Below are positions 35,483 through 42,264 of a stretch of DNA of 46,073 nucleotides, one piece after another. Positions within the stretch are counted from its first letter, which is position 1; every line of letters starts with the position of its first letter. The DNA lies in contig JAFWFL010000100.1 in NCBI GenBank assembly GCA_017515595.1, forward strand, positions 1 to 46,073, written 5' to 3'. The translations under genes and the position numbers were made by a program. The notes under the pieces are model-generated. The model was not told the origin of the DNA. It searched no databases and was given only the letters and a program-made list of their open reading frames with translations. The DNA is from Coriobacteriales bacterium. GTDB lineage: Bacteria; Actinomycetota; Coriobacteriia; Coriobacteriales; UMGS124.

Positions 35483-36202
35483 ATGAAGATTTTTGCACAC
35501 CGGGGATATAGCGGAAAGTATCCCGAGAACACTATGCTTGCCTTTAAGAAAGCCTATGAAAGCGGAGCCTACGGCATTGAGCTCGATGTCCAGGAGACTC
35601 TCGACGGTGAGATTGTTATTATTCATGACGAGACACTCGACCGCACCACAACGGGAAGCGGATACGTGAAGGATCACACGCTTTCCGAGCTATTGCAGCT
35701 TGAGGCATCAGCGGCGATGCATGAAGAGTATCCCGGGATGCGGATTCCCACGCTGAAGGAATACTGCGAGTGGGTAAGCACCACTCCCCTTGTGACCAAT
35801 ATTGAGCTCAAGACGAGTATTATCTACTACAAGAATATAGAAGAAAAAGTTGCCGAGATGATTAAAGAGTATGGGCTCGAGGATCGCGTGATTTTCTCGT
35901 CATTCAACCATCTCTCGGTAGTCAAGATGAAGCAACTCCTCCCCGAGTGCCCTGCAGGAGCCCTCGTAGAGCTCATAGACCTGGCCAATGCAGGGCCCTA
36001 CTGCAAAAACCTCGGCTTTGAGTACTACCACCCTGATGTGGATTTGCTCTCAAAAGAAACGGTAGAGAATTGCAAGGAAAACGGCATTAGCATCAACGTC
36101 TGGACCGTCAACGACATCAAAGTCTTCAACAAAATGCAAGAATGGAACATAGACGGCGTCATCACCAACTATCCGCTCGAGTTCGTAAAACTGAGCAAAT
36201 AG
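35483..36202 (+). CDS. Glycerophosphodiester phosphodiesterase
   Basis: Hydrolyses glycerophosphodiesters such as glycerophosphocholine to sn-glycerol 3-phosphate and an alcohol. The 239 residues show the catalytic pattern: HRGYSGKYPENT near the start, ELDVQETLDG, VIIHDETLDRTT, and VWTVNDIKVFNKM near the C-terminus. There is no signal peptide, so it is cytoplasmic, and would act on imported substrate. It is the last gene of the ABC operon, 24 bases after the ATPase, like ugpQ at the end of the enteric ugp operon. The glycerol 3-phosphate made could feed the GlpA-like operon at 23.6-26.7 kb. Confidence 0.92.
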   Translation: MKIFAHRGYSGKYPENTMLAFKKAYESGAYGIELDVQETLDGEIVIIHDETLDRTTTGSGYVKDHTLSELLQLEASAAMHEEYPGMRIPTLKEYCEWVSTTPLVTNIELKTSIIYYKNIEEKVAEMIKEYGLEDRVIFSSFNHLSVVKMKQLLPECPAGALVELIDLANAGPYCKNLGFEYYHPDVDLLSKETVENCKENGISINVWTVNDIKVFNKMQEWNIDGVITNYPLEFVKLSK

Positions 36203-36271
36203 ACTCATCGGTTAGAGTTTCGCAAATATTAGTGTGACAGAGTATGACTTTTGGATGATTGGGCAGGTTGT

Positions 36272-36766
36272 TTAAAACTCTATGCCTGCCCGGGCTTTTG
36301 TTCCTTGGTCGTAAGGATGCTTGAGGTTTTGAATATACGAGACGTAATCTGCTTTATCAACCAGCCATGCGGGGGCATCTCGGCCGGTGATGACTACCTC
36401 GCAGTTCTTCTCGGCCACGCTTTCTAGCTTTTCTCTTGATAGTAATCCTGCGTTTAGCGCGTAGAGGGCTTCATCCAAAACTATAAGGAATGCATCTGAG
36501 CTTAAAGCAGCGTCCAAGAGCCTGTCATACTCAAGAGCTGTCTCTTTTAACTGCGCTTCGCTCATCTGGAAGGTAAACCCGTAGTTAACCGGAGCATGAA
36601 GCACTGTGACTCCCGGAGTATTCCTCAGGATTTCAATCTCTCCGGAACTGTCATCCTTAAGAAACTGGATGAACAATACCGGGTATCCATGCCCCGCCGC
36701 TCGCACCGCCATTCCAACAGAAGCAGAAGTCTTGCCTTTTCCCTGCCCAAATATCACATGAATCAT
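36272..36766 (-). CDS. cobO: Cob(I)yrinic acid a,c-diamide adenosyltransferase
   Basis: Adenosylates corrinoids in adenosylcobalamin synthesis (CobO/BtuR family). The start at 36766 (MIHVIFGQGKGKTSASVG, P-loop GQGKGKTS at 7-14) gives 164 residues, matching the family; the open frame extends 25 codons upstream into an inverted repeat and is unlikely to be used. Further motifs are IVLDEALYAL, VVITGRDAP and the C-terminal KHPYDQGTKARAGIEF. It stands alone with no other corrin gene near. Confidence 0.92.
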   Translation of the reverse strand: MIHVIFGQGKGKTSASVGMAVRAAGHGYPVLFIQFLKDDSSGEIEILRNTPGVTVLHAPVNYGFTFQMSEAQLKETALEYDRLLDAALSSDAFLIVLDEALYALNAGLLSREKLESVAEKNCEVVITGRDAPAWLVDKADYVSYIQNLKHPYDQGTKARAGIEF

Positions 36767-36798
36767 ACTATCACCGCGTTCAATACACCCTAATCTCT

Positions 36799-36860
36799 TG
36801 ACAAAAGGTGCGTCTTTTGTCAGGTTTTGATCCCCGGACAAAAGGACGCACCTTTTGTCA
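36799..36860. repeat. 62-bp inverted repeat upstream of cobO
   Basis: The arms gacaaaaggtgcgtc(ttttgtc) at 36799-36820 and gacaaaaggacgcaccttttgtc at the right form a near-perfect 22-bp stem with a 17-base loop. Both ends carry GACAAAAGG. It sits 33 bases upstream of the cobO start on the minus strand, in its leader. It could be a hairpin in the leader RNA, a regulatory site or a dispersed repeat. Confidence 0.8.
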
Positions 36861-36962
36861 GGTTCTTCGCTCTTCTTACTAAAACCAATAATAACTTACA
36901 ACAGATAGAGAAGACAGGAGACGGTTTATGTCATTAAGCACAGAAAACCATCCCTTTTAACA

Positions 36963-36992
36963 CCATTCAGGGGAGAATTTCTTCTCCCCTGA
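36963..36992 (-). terminator. Hairpin after the FAD reductase gene
   Basis: TTCAGGGGAGAA pairs with TTCTCCCCTGAA across a short loop. It lies downstream of the minus-strand FAD gene stop. No U-tract follows, so it may be a weak terminator or 3'-end stabiliser. Confidence 0.6.
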
Positions 36993-37040
36993 ATTACTCT
37001 ACCTATGCTTAATCAATCTTGATCAGGCAGAGGGTCCTGT

Positions 37041-38690
37041 TTATGCATCCCAAGGAGCAAGTGCAGAGGCATGACGGGCTGCGATGCGGCCAAAGACCAT
37101 GTTCTCGGCTACGTTGCCGCCGGTAATACCATATGCATGGCCAAGGATGTTGCCAAATGAACCGGCTGAATACAAACGCGGGATGGGGTTCTCGTCCCAA
37201 TCGACTACCTGGGCGTTCTCGTTACGCTTAGCACCACCATAGGTAGCGCAGCCACCGGGATATACCGGGAATGCGTAGTAAGGCGGATTCTCAATGGGTG
37301 TTCCCATTCTGTCTGCCGGGCGTCCAAATTCTGTATCTTCGCCGGCAGCAATCATGCTGTTGTAGTTTTCTACCGTTGCCTTGAGAGTTTCGCCTTCCAT
37401 CCAGTCGCCCCACTGATCCTGGGCGTTGATCTCTTGTGCCAGTTCTTCAAGGGTGTCTGCCTTTAAGATCCAGCCCTTCTCGAGCTCGGCCATGTTGTCG
37501 TCTGACCATTCATATCCGCCAAGCTCAGCGGGGAATCCGGGTGCGTAATTGCCGCGAGCGCTTCTGTCTCCGGATTGCGGGCCCATGCGTCCTGCGTCAA
37601 AGCCCGTCTGGTCAAAGATGGTCCATGAAGGAATATGATCATAATCGCAAATTGTCTCGTTGAACGGCAGGTAAGCATGCCATCCGTTGTGCGGGTTTGA
37701 CCCGGCATTCTCATTGTGCCAGCGCTTGCCTTGCTTGTTCACGTGGATATATGAACCCTTGCAGTTCATGCCCGAGATACCCCACGGGAAATCAGGGGTC
37801 TGCTTGGCGGGAGCAAATACTGCGCCGCCGCTGTAAAGATCCATGTGCCACAACTGTGCGCCAACACGTGCAACCATCTTAATGCCGTCGCCGGTGTTGT
37901 ACTTCCAGCCGTAGAACTTCGCGGGCTTGCACTTTAAGTACATGTTTTTCATTTCGTCGTTCATCTCAAAGCCGCCGGTGCAAATAACGGTTCCCTTGCG
38001 GGCCTTAACGGCCTTCTTGGTCTCGTCGGCACCAATATAGGTGTAGCAGCCAAGGATTTCTTTGGTTACGGGATCCTGGATAAGCTCCTCGTCATGGCAA
38101 TCAAAGACAACCTCAATGCCCAATTCTTCGCGAACGGCATTCAGGGTCTCAAATGCCTGCATACCGAGGCCTTCTGAATTTGCAACACCCATTCCCTCGG
38201 CGCCCGGGAGATTGTCATACTCGCATGTCTTACCCATATAGGTAAAGTTATCATTTACATTCCAAGCATAGCCCCATTTATCGCAATACTCGGTGTTGCG
38301 CATAGCTTCATCAACCCAGGCTGTTGCCAAAGCCTCGGAGGTCTGGCCATGGGTAGCGTTTACAATGTATTGAATAGCCAATTCCCTGTCTTGCGGCCAG
38401 CAGAAAGCGCCCATGTTGTAGCTGCTGTTTCCGCCGCCACGGAACGGAGCCTTCTCGAGAATCAGGACGTCAGATTGTCCCTCGTCTTTGGCAGTAAGAG
38501 CGCACCACATTCCGGCGCCGCCATAACCAATAACCAGAACGTCGGTTTCATAGTCCCAAACCTCAGGAATCTCAGCTGCGCCTTCTGCAACTGCAGATGT
38601 GCAACCCAAAACAGCGGCACCAGCGGCTACAGTCGAACCTGTTACGAGACCTGATTTCAAGAAATCCCTACGCGATAACTGATTATCCAT
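37041..38690 (-). CDS. Tat-exported FAD-binding reductase (fumarate/urocanate-reductase type)
   Basis: Exported flavoprotein of 549 residues that probably reduces an organic acceptor outside the membrane, as in the flavocytochrome c fumarate reductase family. A twin-arginine motif (SRRDFLKSG) is followed by a hydrophobic region and a possible lipobox VLGC (Cys30). FAD motif VLVIGYGGAGMWCALTAKDEG is near residue 50, and the C-terminal motif LYSAGSFGNILG is present. There is no haem-binding CxxCH, so electrons must come from another protein. The ribosome-binding site AAGGAGA fits this start. The substrate is unknown. Confidence 0.88.
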   Translation of the reverse strand: MDNQLSRRDFLKSGLVTGSTVAAGAAVLGCTSAVAEGAAEIPEVWDYETDVLVIGYGGAGMWCALTAKDEGQSDVLILEKAPFRGGGNSSYNMGAFCWPQDRELAIQYIVNATHGQTSEALATAWVDEAMRNTEYCDKWGYAWNVNDNFTYMGKTCEYDNLPGAEGMGVANSEGLGMQAFETLNAVREELGIEVVFDCHDEELIQDPVTKEILGCYTYIGADETKKAVKARKGTVICTGGFEMNDEMKNMYLKCKPAKFYGWKYNTGDGIKMVARVGAQLWHMDLYSGGAVFAPAKQTPDFPWGISGMNCKGSYIHVNKQGKRWHNENAGSNPHNGWHAYLPFNETICDYDHIPSWTIFDQTGFDAGRMGPQSGDRSARGNYAPGFPAELGGYEWSDDNMAELEKGWILKADTLEELAQEINAQDQWGDWMEGETLKATVENYNSMIAAGEDTEFGRPADRMGTPIENPPYYAFPVYPGGCATYGGAKRNENAQVVDWDENPIPRLYSAGSFGNILGHAYGITGGNVAENMVFGRIAARHASALAPWDA

Positions 38691-38789
38691 GTCTTTCTCC
38701 TTCCGCTACGCTCCTCGTTTACTGACTGCAAGTTCTTCTCGCCATCAGCCCGAGCTCATACAAATAATACATATTCAGTCAGTACGCTG

Positions 38790-38806
38790 TCAATAATTCT
38801 TATTGA
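38790..38806. promoter_or_regulatory. Palindromic operator-like site
   Basis: TCAATAA-TTC-TTATTGA is a perfect palindrome with 7-base arms, 100 bases upstream of the FAD reductase start and 200 bases upstream of the divergent SLATT-like gene. It could bind a dimeric regulator. The rest of 38691-39006 shows only AT-rich promoter-like DNA. Confidence 0.45.
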
Positions 38807-39006
38807 TTTTTAATCAAGCATGTAGTGAGTAGTTTCTGTTCACAGAGGTGTCTCAGAAACAGGCTGAATGCTCGTTGAACCATGCTGTCTCTTGACAAGC
38901 GCACGGGCAGAGATTTTGTATTAAAATAGTGTCTGGGACTATGGCATTGTTAGCGTAAACGCACTAGGTACGTATGAGATATTTGCACAATTCAGGAGGG
39001 AGTTTC

Positions 39007-39732
39007 TTGAACATATTTACGGATTGGGATAGAAAGCGCAGTATCAATAAAGAAGTATTTTCGACAGAGCTGCCAAGTTCAAGCTATTCCTTCTCAACGG
39101 ACGAAAATACCAATAAGATTTTAGAAGAGTGGAGTATAACTTGGGGTAATGATTACCCTTTGTTTAAAAGCTATTTTATTGAGCAATTCAAGCAAAGCAG
39201 CTCTAGGGCAGACCAAAATCGAGATTACAATTTTTGGGGCAAGAGGAGAATTGTGCGCATATATAACTTTCTCATCCTTGCACAATTGTTGTACATCATC
39301 TTTCTTCTTGCAGTTTTCTCTTCTCCCCTTTGGATTGGTCTTATAAACAGTATCTTCAGTACATATTTCAAGCCCACATTTCTCCTGGATTCTATACAAC
39401 TTGATGGTGGTTTGATTGCCGGTATTGAGGCGGTTCTTCTAACATCTTTTGCTATTGTTTTTATTTCAAAGAATACCTGGCTAAATGTAAAGAAATACCA
39501 GGAAACTTGGGCCAGACACCGTTTAACTCAATACCGGCTGCTGCATGAGATGCTGCGCTTTCTTGATAAAACGAATCCTTATAACAACCCTGGCAATGAT
39601 AAACGGATGTTTATTGAGAATACCCTGGCGATCCTGGATGAGGACATGCAAATGTTTCATAGGAATCTGACAGATAAGGAAGTCTCCGTTCTCAAAGATT
39701 TCCTTTCTATCCCAGAAACAATTAAAAAATAG
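39007..39732 (+). CDS. Putative SLATT-like two-transmembrane protein, standalone
   Basis: Not clearly named, but it resembles the SLATT/DUF4231 family of two-membrane-segment effectors, which in other genomes are linked to nucleotide-sensing defence systems. From the TTG start at 39007 (AGGAGGGAG five bases upstream; an ATG at 38974 without a site is the alternative) it has 241 residues. The soluble N-terminus runs to about 85, with membrane segments at about 87-112 and 136-156. Next comes the motif YQETWARHRLTQYRLLHEML, then a helical tail with DEDMQMFHRNL. No sensor or partner gene adjoins, so a defence role is inferred. Base composition is AT-richer than neighbours. Confidence 0.6.
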   Translation: MNIFTDWDRKRSINKEVFSTELPSSSYSFSTDENTNKILEEWSITWGNDYPLFKSYFIEQFKQSSSRADQNRDYNFWGKRRIVRIYNFLILAQLLYIIFLLAVFSSPLWIGLINSIFSTYFKPTFLLDSIQLDGGLIAGIEAVLLTSFAIVFISKNTWLNVKKYQETWARHRLTQYRLLHEMLRFLDKTNPYNNPGNDKRMFIENTLAILDEDMQMFHRNLTDKEVSVLKDFLSIPETIKK

Positions 39733-39847
39733 GATTCACCAGAAATGGTCCCTCTATATTGGTAAAGCTCAATTTCATGGAAAACGATCTTTTGAGTCTC
39801 TTCTTGAACAGTATGCTCTCGTGACATTAGATAAGAGAGGGTGTTGA

Positions 39848-40039
39848 ATTCTTGAGGCAGTTATCTTTACAGTTATTAGCCTCGTGGCACATGCCGGTGT
39901 GAAATACTCGATTGACCACCCGGACGTGTACATCGAGAGCATAGGGATCAGAGAAGGCCAAAGATCCTTCGCAAAGAAATACGCCGTGTACCACCACTAA
40001 CCCAATCTGGTAAAGAACCCTTTTGTAAGACAGTTCATA
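39848..40039 (+). pseudogene. Unidentified degraded coding remnant
   Basis: A 50-codon open stretch (39848-40000) without a good start codon reads like protein (HAGVKYSIDHPDVYIES, REGQRSFAKKYAVYHH). After a TAA it continues in frame as PNLVKNPFVRQFILSHTS. Another short protein-like stretch lies just before in a different frame (39739-39846). I do not recognise the family. It may be the C-terminal debris of a lost gene next to the SLATT-like gene. The rest of 39733-40220 is hairpins. Confidence 0.3.
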
Positions 40040-40052
40040 CTCTCACATACTA

Positions 40053-40085
40053 GCCGGCCTACAAGTTCTAATCTTGTAGGCCGGC
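40053..40085. terminator. 13-bp perfect hairpin
   Basis: GCCGGCCTACAAG pairs perfectly with CTTGTAGGCCGGC over a 7-base loop. It is terminator-like in shape but has no strong U-tract on either strand. It lies between the SLATT-like gene and the second FAD reductase. Confidence 0.6.
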
Positions 40086-40114
40086 CAACTATATAGCCTC
40101 GTGTGACAAAATAT

Positions 40115-40159
40115 GGACAGGCATCTCCTTGGTCATTCTGACCGGGGGGATGCCTGTCC
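40115..40159 (-). terminator. Terminator-like hairpin downstream of FAD reductase 2
   Basis: GGACAGGCATC pairs with GATGCCTGTCC. On the minus strand it is followed by ATATTTTG. With the adjacent GGAGGGCT/AGCCCTCC hairpin (40190-40211) it makes a two-step stop for the reductase transcript. Confidence 0.65.
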
Positions 40160-40189
40160 AGTGAATCTTACTTATGTAAAATCAGCGCT

Positions 40190-40211
40190 GGAGGGCTTTT
40201 TTCAGCCCTCC
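40190..40211 (-). terminator. Hairpin directly after FAD reductase 2
   Basis: GGAGGGCT pairs with AGCCCTCC over a loop of six bases. It starts 10 bases after the minus-strand gene stop at 40221. Confidence 0.65.
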
Positions 40212-40220
40212 GGCAGTTAA

Positions 40221-41873
40221 TTACATCATCTCAAGCTCGAACTGAAGCTTGCAGGGCTCGGTTGTGGGCTCGAACTCACCCTTGGCACGGAGACCAGCGT
40301 TGCGACCGGCGATACGACCAAAGATGCAGGTCTCGCCGAGGTTGCCGCCGCCATTGTACATGTCGGGGAAGATGCTGCCAAACTCGCCGCCGGCGAACAG
40401 GCCAGGAATAGGCATTGCATGGGTGTCAAGGATCTCACCCTTGGCGCTGTGACGCGGGCCACCCTGGGTGTTGAAGGACAGAGCGGGGCAAATTTCGATT
40501 GCGTAGAAAGGCGGGGTCTTTACAGGAACGGTGCACTTACGGCCAAAGTCGTCAACTTCTTCAGCATCGACATGTGCGTTGTAGTTGTTAACTGCGTCTA
40601 CGAACTCGCCATTGAGGTTGAACTGAGGAGCGCGAACGCGAATCTTCTCAGCAAGCTCTTCGAGGGTGTCGCCGGAGTATACGGTGCCGTCGGCGATCTC
40701 GTCAGCGTTGCCATCGCTGAAGCCGCTTACGAGCGGGCTGGCGATTTGGTCAGCGTCAACAACGGCGAATGCGGGCATAGGCATAGGCGGAATGATCCAG
40801 CCGCCACCCTGCTTAATGCGGCCGTGACGAGAAGAAGCAGCTTCGTTTACAAAACGTCCGCCAGCAGGGCCAACAAGGATGCCCTTGCGGCTGATGGAAA
40901 CAGAAGTTGCGGAGTTGGTGCCGGGCATATGATAGCCATAGCCAAGGCCGCTGAGGTTGCTCATGTGCCAAAGCTGAGCGCCAATGGCCTGGCACATATA
41001 GATGCCGTCGCCATCATTGCCAACACCGGCGCGAGCATACATATAAGGAATCTGGCAGAATGAAGCAGCCATGGTCGGATTGGCCTCAAAGCCACCGCAG
41101 CACATGCAGACGCCACCCTTAGCGCCAACCTTAACGAGCTCGCCGTCCTTCTCGACAACAACGCCCACTACGGCGCCGTCTTCGCTGAGGATGAACTTCC
41201 TGGCAGGAGCGCCACGCCAAACGGTGAGGTTCTCGCCCAGACGAGCATCAACGGCAGCCTTGAGGGTGAGGTAATACTTGGAGTTAAATGCCCTGGAGTC
41301 CATCATAATAACGTAGCTGTGATCGCTGCCCTCAAGCTCTGGGAACTCGTTCCACCAAGCGATGAGGCCGCCGCGGCCTGATCCCCAAGCGTCATCGTAC
41401 CAGTGCCAAGTTGACTCTCCGCCCCACATGCCCTTTACGTACTCAGTCGGGCAAGCCTCTTCAGGATTCATGCCAATTACGTCTACAAGCCAGTTCCAGT
41501 TGCCGGCAGCGCCCTCGGCATAAGCACGCAGGCACTCGGGGTCATAGTTCTTGTACTCGCCCATAAGGCCCACAAGGTAAGTATTGAATGCATCGGCATC
41601 GTCGGTTGAAAGAACGGCCTGGCCAGAGTAGTAGGTGTTGCCACCAATAGCGTCTTCAGGGGCCTTCTCAACGATGAGGACCTTTGCGCCCTCTTCGTAA
41701 GCAGCAACGGCGGCGTTCATGCCGGCGCCACCCATACCAACGACTACAACATCATACTCGTCGTCGAAAGCTTCGCCCTCGGCAGCAAATACCGGCATGG
41801 CATTGATGGCTGCTGCGGCGCCGGCGAGTGCGGTGCCCTTAACTAGGTTCCTACGCGTGATGTTCTGTGACAT
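40221..41873 (-). CDS. Tat-exported FAD-binding reductase (flavocytochrome c fumarate-reductase type), second paralogue
   Basis: Exported flavoprotein of 550 residues. The Tat signal is ITRRNLVKG followed by an Ala-rich region ending near VFAAEG (residue 33), without a lipobox. FAD motif VVVVGMGGAGMNAAVAAYEEG is near residue 42; further motifs are NTYYSGQAVLS and the C-terminal GLFAGGEFGSIFPDM. There is no haem domain. It is monocistronic, with AAAGGAC as ribosome-binding site. Three GTAATAC sites at exact 20-base spacing lie upstream. It differs enough from the 37.0-kb paralogue that a different acceptor is likely. Confidence 0.88.
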   Translation of the reverse strand: MSQNITRRNLVKGTALAGAAAAINAMPVFAAEGEAFDDEYDVVVVGMGGAGMNAAVAAYEEGAKVLIVEKAPEDAIGGNTYYSGQAVLSTDDADAFNTYLVGLMGEYKNYDPECLRAYAEGAAGNWNWLVDVIGMNPEEACPTEYVKGMWGGESTWHWYDDAWGSGRGGLIAWWNEFPELEGSDHSYVIMMDSRAFNSKYYLTLKAAVDARLGENLTVWRGAPARKFILSEDGAVVGVVVEKDGELVKVGAKGGVCMCCGGFEANPTMAASFCQIPYMYARAGVGNDGDGIYMCQAIGAQLWHMSNLSGLGYGYHMPGTNSATSVSISRKGILVGPAGGRFVNEAASSRHGRIKQGGGWIIPPMPMPAFAVVDADQIASPLVSGFSDGNADEIADGTVYSGDTLEELAEKIRVRAPQFNLNGEFVDAVNNYNAHVDAEEVDDFGRKCTVPVKTPPFYAIEICPALSFNTQGGPRHSAKGEILDTHAMPIPGLFAGGEFGSIFPDMYNGGGNLGETCIFGRIAGRNAGLRAKGEFEPTTEPCKLQFELEMM

Positions 41874-41990
41874 AATTGAAGTCCTTTCTATACTGTGAAC
41901 CTCAGAACGGGATTACCCCGTCTGCCTGCGACCTTTCGCATGCGGCGCAGATACTACTACAAACGATTATGTTTTACAAGCGAGAATTCT

Positions 41991-42037
41991 GTAATACTTA
42001 CAATAATTTCGTAATACTAGTTTAAGTATTGTAATAC
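41991..42037. promoter_or_regulatory. Three GTAATAC direct repeats at exact 20-bp spacing
   Basis: GTAATAC occurs at 41991, 42011 and 42031, each two helical turns apart, in the region 118-164 bases upstream of the FAD reductase 2 start. This is typical of an activator or repressor array that binds one face of the helix. The bound protein is unknown. Confidence 0.55.
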
Positions 42038-42121
42038 ACACATTCTTGGCCGAGAAACACATGCGTACTTTGAATTATTGCAGTTCACCGGGGGTGGCCC
42101 GGTGTATAAAGCTGGCGTTTT

Positions 42122-42234
42122 GCCCACAAGAGCCGATCTTGTGGGCTCGGTGCTTCCCTTCCAGAGTGGTTTTCCTTCGCAAGATTAGGTGGTTTAGGCG
42201 AATTACGTGGTACACATGTTTTATGTGTACCACG
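42122..42234. terminator. Hairpins in the gap after the nucleotidyltransferase-aminotransferase gene
   Basis: Two hairpins are seen: GCCCACAAGA/TCTTGTGGGC (42122-42146) and CGTGGTACACAT/ATGTGTACCACG (42206-42234). The second lies about 30 bases after the minus-strand stop at 42265. The string attacgtggt also recurs inside the gene end (42273), so the second stem is partly built on a local duplication. The rest of 41874-42264 is promoter DNA of the FAD gene. Confidence 0.5.
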
Positions 42235-42264
42235 AGGTTTAGGCGGTTTAGGTTGTTTTCATGG

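Noticed and set aside
36767-36841. N-terminal extension of CobO
   Set aside because: It is encoded by the inverted-repeat leader, and the family protein starts at the P-loop region after MIHVIFG.
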